From contig JABUUE010000002.1 in NCBI GenBank assembly GCA_021443335.1, forward strand, positions 63,803 through 123,831: a DNA stretch of 60,029 nt, in the 5' to 3' direction. Position numbers and translations under genes: made by a program. How positions within the stretch are numbered: the stretch's first letter is position 1; every line of letters starts with the position of its first letter. Positions 27,467 to 35,904 of the stretch are shown here, piece after piece. A model generated the notes under the pieces. That model had not been told where the DNA came from, searched no databases, and saw nothing but the letters and a program-made list of their open reading frames with translations. The DNA is from Bacteroidaceae bacterium (lineage in GTDB: Bacteria > Bacteroidota > Bacteroidia > Bacteroidales > Bacteroidaceae).

Positions 27467-29025
27467 AATGGAATATGTTCGTTAATAGAACCTTGGCCAA
27501 ATGGATCATTTTCCACGAATGGCTGGTTGGGCATGTTGTTGAAATCGTTAGACTTCGAATCTCTTACCTCGCCATCAAAGGTGTTGCGTGGTTTGCCTGT
27601 TTTGCCAGTTCCTTCTTCTGGGTCTTGGAATTTTGTGTATTGAGCCTTGAAATCAAGGATAATAGTTCCTGTTGCTCCTTTACGGTGTTTTGCAATGACT
27701 ATCTGTGCTTTTCCGCGCATATCGTTGCCTTTATTGTCATGATAGTTATGGTAATATTCAGGACGATGTATGAACATTATCATATCTGCGTCCTGCTCAA
27801 TGGCTCCGGATTCGCGCAAGTCGCTCATTTGCGGTATATGAGAATCTACTGCGGAGTCTGGTTTATTGTCACGTTTTTCTACGTCACGGTTAAGCTGAGA
27901 CAGGGCTATTATCGGAATGTCAAGTTCTTTGGCAAGACCTTTCAAAGAGCGTGATATGGTGGAAACCTCTTCCTGACGGCTGCTGAACCTTGCTCCGTTG
28001 GCATTCATCAGCTGAAGGTAGTCTATCATTATAATTTTAACCCCGTGTTCCTTGACCATTCTTCTTGCCTTGGTTCTTAGCTCAAAGATGGACATTCCAG
28101 GGGTGTCGTCAAGATATAATGGAGCTTGTGACAGTCTGCCGAGATTGTTGTCAAACTGCTTCCATTCCATATCGTCCAATTGTCCGTTGAGAATCTTCTT
28201 GCTGTCTATCTCACACACGTTTGCTATAAGACGGTTAGCCAATTGTACATTGCTCATTTCAAGTGAGAAGAAGCCGACAGGGATGTTTTGGTCAACAGCG
28301 ATGTTTTTGGCCAAACTCAACGAGAATGCAGTTTTTCCCATCGCAGGGCGTGCTGCGATAATCACAAGGTCTGACTTTTGCCAACCTGAAGTCATGTCGT
28401 CAAGTTTCGTATAGCCTGTCGGTATGCCGGTCATGCCTCCTGTATTTGCGGCAGCTTTTTTCAAGATTTCCTCAGCTTGCTTCACCACAACATCCATTGG
28501 CAGATAGTCTTGCTTGCGGTTCTTTTGTGATATCTGGAACAGTGTAGCCTCAGCCTCTTGCATCACCTCGTTCACGTCGTTTGTGGCATCGAAAGCTTTT
28601 GTCTGCACCGTGCTGGTGTAGCTGATAAGCTGGCGAGCGAGATATTTCTCGTTTATCACCTTCACATGGTACATTATACCTGCGGAGGTTGCGGCGGCTT
28701 CATCTATCTCGAGGAGATAGTCCATGCCAATATCATCGTAAGTTCCCTGATGTCGAAGCTCTTCTGTCACAGTAGCAAGGTCAACAGGTCGCTCGGCAAG
28801 GTTAAGGGCAAAGATGGCCTCGAAAATCTTTCGGTTGCGAGGGTCATAGAATATCTCAGCCGAAACCTGGTCGCTTACGGCTGCGAATGCGTCTTGGTCC
28901 ATCATCATTGCGGCGAGAACTTTCTTCTCCATATCCACAACTTGTGGTTGCAGATGCTCAAACTCTGGATTTACCGCTATCTTGACGTTTGACTTTTTAT
29001 TATTGGTTGTAGTTGTTTTGGCCAT
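27463..29025 (-). CDS. dnaB: Replicative DNA helicase
   Basis: 520 residues. The N-terminal helical domain (about 28-130) starts with PQVVDMEKKVLAAMMMDQDAF. The RecA-like motor (about 190-460) has Walker A AARPAMGKTAFSLSLA, Walker B IIMIDYLQLM, and the arginine-finger region MSDLRESGAIEQDADMI. The acidic, asparagine-rich C-terminal tail ends NEHIPF. No intein is present. The gene is seven bases from ispE and overlaps coaX by four. Confidence 0.97.
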   Translation of the reverse strand: MAKTTTTNNKKSNVKIAVNPEFEHLQPQVVDMEKKVLAAMMMDQDAFAAVSDQVSAEIFYDPRNRKIFEAIFALNLAERPVDLATVTEELRHQGTYDDIGMDYLLEIDEAAATSAGIMYHVKVINEKYLARQLISYTSTVQTKAFDATNDVNEVMQEAEATLFQISQKNRKQDYLPMDVVVKQAEEILKKAAANTGGMTGIPTGYTKLDDMTSGWQKSDLVIIAARPAMGKTAFSLSLAKNIAVDQNIPVGFFSLEMSNVQLANRLIANVCEIDSKKILNGQLDDMEWKQFDNNLGRLSQAPLYLDDTPGMSIFELRTKARRMVKEHGVKIIMIDYLQLMNANGARFSSRQEEVSTISRSLKGLAKELDIPIIALSQLNRDVEKRDNKPDSAVDSHIPQMSDLRESGAIEQDADMIMFIHRPEYYHNYHDNKGNDMRGKAQIVIAKHRKGATGTIILDFKAQYTKFQDPEEGTGKTGKPRNTFDGEVRDSKSNDFNNMPNQPFVENDPFGQGSINEHIPF

Positions 29026-29031
29026 TCTTTG

Positions 29032-29820
29032 TTAAGGTGTTTTAGTGAGCTTTGCAAAGATTCCAATCACAGCGCTGCCTGAGCCTGTCATTGTTGCATA
29101 AACTGCTCCTTGGTCATAGAACCGCTGTTTCAGTTCTGCCAGTTCAGGATGTTTTGCGAAGACCGTTGTCTCAAAATCGTTTTTCAATACATCTTTCCAC
29201 TGGTTGATTGGAGTGTTCTGCACAATCTCCTTGCATGAACATTCGGGCTTTCCCACAGGAATGTTACGAAAAGCTTCGGCCGTTGAAACGGATATTCCTT
29301 CTGGCTTTATGTGTTTTATGTCGTAGCCGCTAAGGTCAATGTCTATGGGAGTCATAACCTCGCCCACGCCTGTTGCGAAACATGGCTTGCGTCTTATGAA
29401 GAAAGGTGCGTCGGCTCCGAGCTTCAGCGCATATCTTTCAAGGTCGTTGTCTGTCAGTTTCAGTGATGCTAACTCGTTCATTGCTTTCAGCGTGTAGGCA
29501 GCGTCGCTTGAACCTCCACCCATTCCCGCCTGCATCGGAATTCTTTTTGTCAGCTTTATACTAACGGAAGGCAGTTCGTAGTCTTGTGCGAGCAGCCTGT
29601 AAGCCTTGATGACAAGGTTTTTTTCAGCGTCGCAATCTACGGGATTTCCGTCAACCGTCAGTGTGGCGGTGTTATTGTTTCCCGGGACAATGTTGATGTC
29701 GAGAATGTCGGTAACGGTTTCCTGCGGGTAGAACACCGTCTCCAGGTCATGGTAGCCGTCGGCACGCTTTCCAACAATGTTAAGTCCGAGGTTTATTTTA
29801 GCTATTGGATAGAGCAGCAT
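29032..29820 (-). CDS. ispE: 4-(cytidine-5'-diphospho)-2-C-methyl-D-erythritol kinase
   Basis: GHMP kinase of the MEP isoprenoid pathway. 262 residues. The start MLLYPIAKINLGLNI is typical. The ATP motif is IPMQAGMGGGSSDAAYTL, with an essential aspartate in GADAPFF and the C-terminal glycine motif ATMTGSGSAVIGIF. Its start lies 23 bases inside rsmA. Confidence 0.95.
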   Translation of the reverse strand: MLLYPIAKINLGLNIVGKRADGYHDLETVFYPQETVTDILDINIVPGNNNTATLTVDGNPVDCDAEKNLVIKAYRLLAQDYELPSVSIKLTKRIPMQAGMGGGSSDAAYTLKAMNELASLKLTDNDLERYALKLGADAPFFIRRKPCFATGVGEVMTPIDIDLSGYDIKHIKPEGISVSTAEAFRNIPVGKPECSCKEIVQNTPINQWKDVLKNDFETTVFAKHPELAELKQRFYDQGAVYATMTGSGSAVIGIFAKLTKTP

Positions 29821-30595
29821 TGGTTACATAATTTGTAAGTTCAACAAACTCCTGTATCGACAGTTGTTCCGGGCGTCTTGTCATAAACGGATGTTCAAAG
29901 AACTCTGCTGACGGTTGTTCCGTGAAGAGTTGTTTTATTGAGCCGCGTATCATCTTCCTTCTTTGTCCGAAGAGTGTCTTGACAAGTGTCTTGAAGAGTT
30001 TCTCGTCGCAGTCAAGATGTGCGGTGCTGTTTCTCGTCATTCTTATCACCGCGCTCTTAACCTTTGGAGGTGGATTGAATACATGCTCGTCAACCGTAAA
30101 CAGATATTCCACATCATAGTAAGCCTGAATCATCACAGACAATATGCCGTAAGTCTTGTTTCCCGGCGCTGCCGCCATTCGTTGTGCCACCTCTCGCTGA
30201 ATCATTCCCGTGCAGCAAGGTATCAAGTCCTTGTTGTCAAGCATCTTGAAGAATATCTGCGACGAGATGTCGTAAGGGTAGTTGCCGGTGAGCACAAACT
30301 GCTTGCCCTCAAATGTCTCTTCAAGATTCATTTTGAGGAAATCAGCCGAGATGATGTTTGAACGCAGTTTTGGATAAACCTCGTTCAGGTAAGCGACCGA
30401 CTCTCGGTCTATCTCGACAACCTTGAACGGCCTGCCTTTAGGGTAGATGAACTGCGTCATCACACCCATTCCCGGACCCACTTCGAGTATCGGTATGTCT
30501 GGGCAGGCATCCACTGTGTCAGCGATAGCTTTTGCTATTGTCAGGTCTGTAAGAAAGTGCTGACCTAAATTTTTCTTTGGCCGTACTGATTTCAT
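29798..30595 (-). CDS. rsmA: 16S rRNA dimethyladenosine transferase
   Basis: Dimethylates two adjacent adenosines near the 3' end of 16S rRNA (KsgA). 265 residues. Canonical N-terminus VRPKKNLGQHFL, SAM motif ILEVGPGMGVMTQ, catalytic NYPYDISSQIFF and the C-terminal PPPKVKSAVIRM block. It overlaps the upstream GHL10 gene by 77 bases and ispE by 23 bases. Confidence 0.96.
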   Translation of the reverse strand: MKSVRPKKNLGQHFLTDLTIAKAIADTVDACPDIPILEVGPGMGVMTQFIYPKGRPFKVVEIDRESVAYLNEVYPKLRSNIISADFLKMNLEETFEGKQFVLTGNYPYDISSQIFFKMLDNKDLIPCCTGMIQREVAQRMAAAPGNKTYGILSVMIQAYYDVEYLFTVDEHVFNPPPKVKSAVIRMTRNSTAHLDCDEKLFKTLVKTLFGQRRKMIRGSIKQLFTEQPSAEFFEHPFMTRRPEQLSIQEFVELTNYVTNAALSNS

Positions 30596-31904
30596 CGCTT
30601 TCGTTTCCGTATCTGTCTATTGTTGTTACTGCGTAATGCAGCTTGTAACCTGTGGGTATCACTATTTGTGAGCCTTTGACACGCAGTGCGATTATGTTTT
30701 TCGCTTTACTGATGTCAACAGGCCATTCGCGGCTTGCATACACATTAACCATTGTGTTTTCTTGCGGTGTCCACGATATTGTGGTTTTTGTTTCGCCGCG
30801 CTCAACAGTTACATCCTGTGGCTGTTGCGGCTTTGGCGCGTTTGGCGCTATCGAAGGGGCGAGTGCCGGATGGGGGCAGAAATACTTTATGAAATCGTAA
30901 ATCCCCTTATGGTTTGCCAACAGATGCTGTGCCCTGAACAATGCAAATCCCATACCGGCGTCGTGACGAACATAGTTGTGCTGGGCAATTTGCTCGGCAA
31001 GTGTCCTTCGTCCTTCGCGATAGTCAAGGAAATAAGTTCCTATTCCGGGAGCGATAATCCTGCCGTTTTCTATCTGTTTCCATTGTGGTATCCACGGATA
31101 GAAATCTTTTCCGTCCCAGTATGACATGGGGAAGATAATATCCATGAGTCCTTCGCGAGTCCAGCGCTCTACATCTTGTCCGCGCTCGTAGGCGTTGTAT
31201 TTTGACCACAGGTTGCGGGTTTCCTTGTATTTGCCTATTGGAGAGCACGACATCTTAACCCAAGGCTTAGCCGCTTTTACCTTGTCGTGTATGCGTCTCA
31301 CTATCCTTGTGATGTTTTCTCGCGCTTGCCACGCCGAAACTCCTTTCGGCTTTCCGTCACCATAGCGGATGTAGTCAAGGCTTATTCCGTCTATGTCGTA
31401 CCTGCGAGTTATCTCTTCGCAAATGGAAGCGAGATAGTCAGCGGTTGACTCGTTGTTCGGACTTCTATATATTTTTGCCTGACTTATACACACTACCCAA
31501 GCGTGACATTCCATTCCCCTTTTATGGCATTCGTCAACCACAAACTGCATAGGGTCGTAACCGGGGTAATGTCCTTCTTTGCCTGTCCAAACCATGTCAA
31601 AAGACTCATATCGTGAAGGATAGGCTACCAGTCCGCGTGTACGAGCTTGGAAAAGCACGGTGTTTATGTTGGCGGCTTGCAGTCCGTCGAGCATTCTTAT
31701 GAGTTCTTCCTTTTGCTGCTTGCGTGTCCAGTCATCCTTGACTCTGGTCTTTGGCCAGTCAAGCCCTCCATAGGTGGTAAGCCATACGGCTCTTATCTCC
31801 CTTTTGGGGGAAGTGTGCAGTTCTGTGAAGGTGTTGCTTGCTTTTGCGGTTAGAAAAACCAGCAAGCTGAGTATGATTGTTATTGTTGTGAGTGGTCTGT
31901 TCAT
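30519..31904 (-). CDS. Family 10-like glycosyl hydrolase (GHL10/DUF187) with C-terminal FnIII-like domain
   Basis: 461 residues from ATG 31904; the longer frame's TTG (31916) lies inside the -7 box. Signal MNRPLTTITIILSLLVFLTAKA, then the GHL10 TIM barrel (about 35-360): REIRAVWLTTYGGLDWP, NTVLFQARTRGL, ISLDYIRYGDGKP and MDIIFPMSYWDG. An FnIII-like domain (about 375-440) ends AVTTIDRYGNESDE. Family members act on cell-surface or cell-wall glycans; the substrate is unknown. The last ~26 codons overlap rsmA and look like run-through beyond the domain end. Confidence 0.86.
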   Translation of the reverse strand: MNRPLTTITIILSLLVFLTAKASNTFTELHTSPKREIRAVWLTTYGGLDWPKTRVKDDWTRKQQKEELIRMLDGLQAANINTVLFQARTRGLVAYPSRYESFDMVWTGKEGHYPGYDPMQFVVDECHKRGMECHAWVVCISQAKIYRSPNNESTADYLASICEEITRRYDIDGISLDYIRYGDGKPKGVSAWQARENITRIVRRIHDKVKAAKPWVKMSCSPIGKYKETRNLWSKYNAYERGQDVERWTREGLMDIIFPMSYWDGKDFYPWIPQWKQIENGRIIAPGIGTYFLDYREGRRTLAEQIAQHNYVRHDAGMGFALFRAQHLLANHKGIYDFIKYFCPHPALAPSIAPNAPKPQQPQDVTVERGETKTTISWTPQENTMVNVYASREWPVDISKAKNIIALRVKGSQIVIPTGYKLHYAVTTIDRYGNESDEISTAKEKFRSALSYRPDNSKSYR

Positions 31905-31913
31905 TTTGCGGTG

Positions 31914-31945
31914 CAAAATTACTTTTTTTTTCCATCACACACAAA
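31914..31945 (-). promoter_or_regulatory. Promoter of the GHL10-rsmA-ispE-dnaB group
   Basis: TTTG (31945-31942), a 20-base spacer and TAATTTTG (31921-31914) on the minus strand. Nine bases separate the box from the ATG at 31904, so the transcript is nearly leaderless. Confidence 0.82.
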
Positions 31946-32027
31946 CTAATTACATATAAATAATGTTAAAGTCTTCAAAACTTGCTTTATTATAATCTGC
32001 ATTCTTGAGTTCCATAGAAACAGCCTG

Positions 32028-32137
32028 TGAGTATCGGCGACACAGATAACGAGTATCGGCGACACTCGTTATGAGTTTCAGGGACACAGAGAATGAGTAT
32101 CAGTGATACTCGTTATGAGTTTCAGGGACACAGGCAA
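32028..32137. repeat. 22-bp tandem array 2 (five diverged units)
   Basis: Units begin at 32028, 32050, 32072, 32094 and 32116. Units 1, 2 and 4 carry GAGTATCGGCGACAC or GAGTATCAGTGATACTC; units 3 and 5 carry GAGTTTCAGGGACACAG. The 22-bp phase is kept although units differ. It lies 83 bases upstream of the GHL10 promoter. Confidence 0.9.
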
Positions 32138-32154
32138 TATGTTTCAAAAGAACA

Positions 32155-32192
32155 AGAAAAAAGGCTTAATGCGAAACTTGCATTAAGCCTTT
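32155..32192 (-). terminator. Terminator of the rubrerythrin gene
   Basis: A perfect 12-bp stem, AAGGCTTAATGC / GCATTAAGCCTT, with a seven-base loop and a T run on the minus strand. Confidence 0.85.
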
Positions 32193-32262
32193 AAAATGAT
32201 GTCTGACTTTCACCGTTGTATGGGTGAGTCATTGCTAACTACCCGTTAGTCTGTCAATGTTT

Positions 32263-32805
32263 TTACTTGAAATAGCGGTTGTAAAGTCCCTGGAAACCAC
32301 AGCCGTGACGAGCCTCGTCCTTAGCCATCTCATGGATGCTGTCGTGGATAGCGTCGAGGTTGCACTGCTTAGCGAGAGTAGCGATGTCCTGCTTGCCAGC
32401 GCATGCGCCGCACTCAGCTTCCATACGAGCCTTGACATTTGTCTTAGTGTCCCAAACGATTTCACCGAGCATTTCGCAAATCTTTGCAGCGTGCTCTGCC
32501 TCTTCCCAAGCGTAGCGCTTGAAAGCCTCAGCGATTTCTGGATAACCCTCGCGGTCAGCCTGGCGGCTCATAGCGAGATACATACCTACCTCTGTGCACT
32601 CACCGTTGAAGTGTGCATAGAGACCTTCCTTAACCTTTGGGTCGATATCCTTGGCGATGCCGAGCTTGTGCTCTGTAACCCAAGTGAGTTCGTCGCTAAC
32701 TTCATTGAACTTTGATGCTGGAGCTTTGCAAAGTGGGCACTGCTCAGGTGCTTCTGGTCCTTCGTGAACATAGCCACAAACGGAGCAAACAAATTTTTTG
32801 TTCAT
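32263..32805 (-). CDS. Reverse rubrerythrin (rubredoxin domain first)
   Basis: 180 residues. An N-terminal rubredoxin-like domain with [10 protein letters not shown] and CPLCKAP (about 7-28) binds one iron. A C-terminal four-helix ferritin-like domain follows (about 45-178) with di-iron ligands in [19 protein letters not shown] and AKDEARHG. This order is the reverse of classical rubrerythrin and matches the revRbr type characterised as an NADH-linked peroxide/oxygen reductase in Clostridium. It should protect an anaerobe from oxygen. It has its own -7 box (32854-32847) and terminator. Confidence 0.93.
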   Translation of the reverse strand: MNKKFVCSVCGYVHEGPEAPEQCPLCKAPASKFNEVSDELTWVTEHKLGIAKDIDPKVKEGLYAHFNGECTEVGMYLAMSRQADREGYPEIAEAFKRYAWEEAEHAAKICEMLGEIVWDTKTNVKARMEAECGACAGKQDIATLAKQCNLDAIHDSIHEMAKDEARHGCGFQGLYNRYFK

Positions 32806-32846
32806 AGTATTAATAAGTTTTAGATTTATAATGTCGTAATCTTCTG

Positions 32847-32854
32847 CAAAGGTA
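32847..32854 (-). promoter_or_regulatory. Promoter -7 box of the rubrerythrin gene
   Basis: The minus strand reads TACCTTTG, about 42 bases before the start codon. Confidence 0.6.
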
Positions 32855-32980
32855 ATCAGATATAAGTTAACACGAAAATAACTGATATGTTTTTTAATTT
32901 TTTTTAACTACTTTCTTGTCTTAAACTGATTATTGTTTATTTTTTTCGCCATTTGTTGTGGGTTTATGAAGAAAATAATG

Positions 32981-32988
32981 TAATTTTG
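32981..32988 (+). promoter_or_regulatory. Promoter -7 box of the COG0523 gene
   Basis: TAATTTTG, 39 bases before the preferred ATG at 33028 and downstream of the longer frame's start at 32953, which supports the shorter gene. Confidence 0.65.
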
Positions 32989-33027
32989 CAAGGCGATTTT
33001 AAGCGAAAAATTATAAATTTATCCAAA

Positions 33028-34371
33028 ATGTATATACCAATACTTTTACTGACAGGCTATCTCGGTAGCGGAAAGACCACTCTGGTAAATCATATTTTAG
33101 CAAATAAGAAAGGCGTGAGATTTGCCGTAATCGTGAATGACATCGGTGAGATAAACATTGATGCGGACCTTATTCAAAAGGGTGGGGTGGTGAACCAGGC
33201 AGACGACAGCCTTGTGGCTTTGCAGAACGGTTGTATCTGTTGCTCGCTGAAGATGGACCTTGTGCAGCAAATAAACGACCTTGTTTCCGAGGAACGCTTT
33301 GACTATATCGTGATTGAGGCAAGTGGAATATGTGAGCCTGCGCCCATTGCGCAGACCATCTGCTCTATTCCTATGGTTAACATGCAAGCCTTGGCACAGC
33401 GTGGAATGCGACCAGATCCTACTGTTCCTCAGCCGAAGCTTGACGCCATTGTTACTGTTGTTGATGCTTTGAGAATGAAGGATGAGTTTGATTCAGGCAA
33501 GTCGTTGCAGCGAGCAAACATTGATGAGGAAGACATAGAGAATCTTGTTATTGAGCAGATAGAGTTTTGCAACATAGTCATTCTCAACAAGGTGTCGGAG
33601 GTTTCCAGGGAAGAACTTGCGCTTGTAAGGCAGATTGTCCGCGCACTGCAACCTAAGGCAGAGATTATAGAATGTGATTATGCCGATGTGGAACTCGACA
33701 AGCTGATATATACAGATATGTTCAACTTTGAGAAAGTTGCCACCTCTGCCACTTGGGTACAAGAGATTGAGGCAGAGCATGATGAGCATGAACATGAGCA
33801 TCATCACTGCCATCATCATGAACATGACCACGAGCACGAGCATCATCACAGCCACCATCATGAACATGACCATCATCATGAGCATGACCACGACCATGAG
33901 CATCACCATGAGGATGACGGTTTAGACCATTCTCATTGCGACCACGAGCACGGACATTGCTGCCATCATCACCATCACGACCACGAAGGTCACAGCCACG
34001 GAGATGAGTATGGCATAGGAACTTATGTTTACTATCGTCGTCGCCCGTTTGACCTTTCCCTCTTTGATGATTTTGTGGCGCGAAAGATGAAAGGCATTAT
34101 CCGCACAAAAGGCGTTTGCTGGTTTAAGCAGGAGAACGATATGTCGTTCCTCTTTGAGCAGGCTGGCTCTCAAAAACTTTTGCGAGAAGCAGGACAATGG
34201 TTTGCAACAATGCCTGAAGATGAATTAGAAGTGATGATGGAACGCGAGCCGCAGCTGCAAAAAGATTGGGACGATTCGGTGGGCGACCGTATGCAGAAGA
34301 TTGTCTTCATTGGTCAGCATCTTGATAAGGAACAAATAGCCAAGGATTTGGACGCGTGTCTTGTAGATTGA
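33028..34371 (+). CDS. COG0523 (CobW/ZNG1-like) GTPase with His-rich metal-binding insert
   Basis: 447 residues from ATG 33028. G1 GYLGSGKTTLVNH at the N-terminus, the metal-binding GCICCSLK (CxCC), EASGICEPAPI and a G4-like ILNKVSEV define the GTPase. A histidine-rich stretch follows (about residues 250-330) in which roughly half the residues are His, mixed with Glu, Asp and a few Cys. The C-terminal CobW_C domain begins near FDLSLFDDF. Relatives deliver or sense zinc; the metal here is not shown. The longer frame's TTG at 32953 lies upstream of the promoter. Confidence 0.9.
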   Translation: MYIPILLLTGYLGSGKTTLVNHILANKKGVRFAVIVNDIGEINIDADLIQKGGVVNQADDSLVALQNGCICCSLKMDLVQQINDLVSEERFDYIVIEASGICEPAPIAQTICSIPMVNMQALAQRGMRPDPTVPQPKLDAIVTVVDALRMKDEFDSGKSLQRANIDEEDIENLVIEQIEFCNIVILNKVSEVSREELALVRQIVRALQPKAEIIECDYADVELDKLIYTDMFNFEKVATSATWVQEIEAEHDEHEHEHHHCHHHEHDHEHEHHHSHHHEHDHHHEHDHDHEHHHEDDGLDHSHCDHEHGHCCHHHHHDHEGHSHGDEYGIGTYVYYRRRPFDLSLFDDFVARKMKGIIRTKGVCWFKQENDMSFLFEQAGSQKLLREAGQWFATMPEDELEVMMEREPQLQKDWDDSVGDRMQKIVFIGQHLDKEQIAKDLDACLVD

Positions 34372-34497
34372 AACTGCCATTGCATAATAGAGTAGTTATT
34401 GGGCAAAAATTGTGCTATATTTAATGGATAAGTGACAAAAATTAATGTTGTAGTATATTTTCCACCTATAATATTATGTTTTTTCCAAATTAAATAT

Positions 34498-34505
34498 TAA
34501 CTTTG
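34498..34505 (+). promoter_or_regulatory. Promoter -7 box of kdgK
   Basis: TAACTTTG followed by CAAAG; it implies a leader of about 95 bases. The rest of the 34372-34608 gap is AT-rich with no other feature I can support. Confidence 0.6.
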
Positions 34506-34608
34506 CAAAGTCTAAGTGGCAATTTTAAACCGATGATAATCTAACATCCTCTTACTTGCTAATACTAAATTTTGATTACAAACATATAACTTTTAATTAA
34601 CTAAAACA

Positions 34609-35631
34609 ATGGCAAAGGTAGTAACTTTAGGCGAAATTATGCTTCGCCTTTCTCCAAATGGTCAAGACCGTTTTGTTCAGACAGATGTTCTTCGTGTTAT
34701 CCCTGGTGGTGGCGAGGCGAATGTTGCTGTTTCTGTTGCAAACTATGGTCACGACGCTTATTTCGTATCAAAACTTCCAAAACACGAAATCGGACAGATT
34801 GCCGTCAATGCTCTCCGTCGTTATGGCGTGAATACTCAGTTTGTTGCTCGTGGTGGTGATCGTGTAGGTCTCTATTACTGTGAGACTGGTGCTTCAATGC
34901 GCCCATCAAAGGTTATCTACGACCGCGCTCATTCTTCTATCGCAGAGGCTGACCCTTCAGACTTCGACTTCGATGCTATCATGGAAGGCGCTGACTGGTT
35001 CCACTGGTCTGGCATCACTCCTGCTGTTTCCGACAAGGCTGCTGAACTGACAAAGCTTGCTTGTGAGGCTGCAAAGCGTCACGGAGTAACTGTTTCTGTT
35101 GACCTCAACTTCCGCAAGAAGCTGTGGACATCTGAGAAGGCTATCTCAATCATGCGCCCGCTCATGCAGTATGTTGATGTTTGCATTGGTAACGAAGAGG
35201 ATGCAGAGCTCTGCCTCGGCTTCAAGCCAGACGCTGATGTAGAAGGTGGCGAGACAAACGCTGCAGGCTATGAGGGAATCTTCAAGCAGATGAAGGAAGA
35301 GTTTGGCTTCAAGTATGTTGTTTCCACTCTCCGCGAATCTTTCTCTGCTACATTCAACGGTTGGAAGGCTCTTATCTACAACGGCGAGGAGTTCTATCAG
35401 TCAAAGCGCTATGAGATTAACCCAATCATCGACCGCGTAGGTGGCGGTGACTCTTTCTCTGGCGGTCTTATCCACGGTCTGCTCACTAAGCCTACACAGG
35501 GCGAGGCTCTCGAATTTGCGGTTGCTGCATCTGCTCTCAAGCACACAGTAAACGGCGACTTCAACCTCGTTGGTGTTGACGAAGTGGAGGCTCTCGCTGG
35601 CGGAAACGCTAACGGTCGCGTACAAAGATAA
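34609..35631 (+). CDS. kdgK: 2-dehydro-3-deoxygluconokinase (PfkB family)
   Basis: Phosphorylates 2-keto-3-deoxygluconate (KDG) to KDPG. 340 residues. PfkB signatures: GGGEANVAVSVANYGH near the N-terminus and DRVGGGDSFSGGLIHG (catalytic aspartate) near residue 280. Neighbouring kdgA supplies the next step, which makes KDG the likely substrate over other sugars. An 88-bp duplicated spacer separates the two genes. Uronate from pectin digestion (see the PL11 and GH53 genes) would feed this route. Confidence 0.88.
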   Translation: MAKVVTLGEIMLRLSPNGQDRFVQTDVLRVIPGGGEANVAVSVANYGHDAYFVSKLPKHEIGQIAVNALRRYGVNTQFVARGGDRVGLYYCETGASMRPSKVIYDRAHSSIAEADPSDFDFDAIMEGADWFHWSGITPAVSDKAAELTKLACEAAKRHGVTVSVDLNFRKKLWTSEKAISIMRPLMQYVDVCIGNEEDAELCLGFKPDADVEGGETNAAGYEGIFKQMKEEFGFKYVVSTLRESFSATFNGWKALIYNGEEFYQSKRYEINPIIDRVGGGDSFSGGLIHGLLTKPTQGEALEFAVAASALKHTVNGDFNLVGVDEVEALAGGNANGRVQR

Positions 35632-35640
35632 ATTCATTTA

Positions 35641-35845
35641 CTATTTGACTATTTACTATTTACTATTTTCTTTGGATTGAGTTATTGGGAATATTTGGAT
35701 ATTTTCCTGTTCTCAGATGACGGTCTTTGGGAAAGGTAAATCTACTATTTATTATTTTCTTTGATTGAGTTATTGGGAATATTTGGATATTTTCCTGTTC
35801 TCGGATGACGGTCTTTGGGAAAGGTAATGGTGAATAGTCAAATAG
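35641..35845. repeat. 88-bp tandem duplication bracketed by 13-bp inverted repeats
   Basis: Two copies, 35652-35739 and 35740-35827, differ at only a few positions. CTATTTGACTATT (35641-35653) and its exact reverse complement AATAGTCAAATAG (35833-35845) bracket the pair. It lies between kdgK and kdgA. Further AATAGTAAAT words continue to 35900. Confidence 0.9.
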
Positions 35846-35904
35846 AAAAATGATAAAATATCAGTAATAGCTAAATAGTAAATCGTATAATAGTAAATAA
35901 AACT

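Noticed and set aside
32263..32805. Classical rubrerythrin
   Set aside because: The rubredoxin-type CxxC pairs are N-terminal and not C-terminal, so it belongs to the reverse type.
33493..33909. Minus-strand open frame rich in Met and Val
   Set aside because: It is the shadow of the His-rich CAT/CAC codons of the COG0523 gene.
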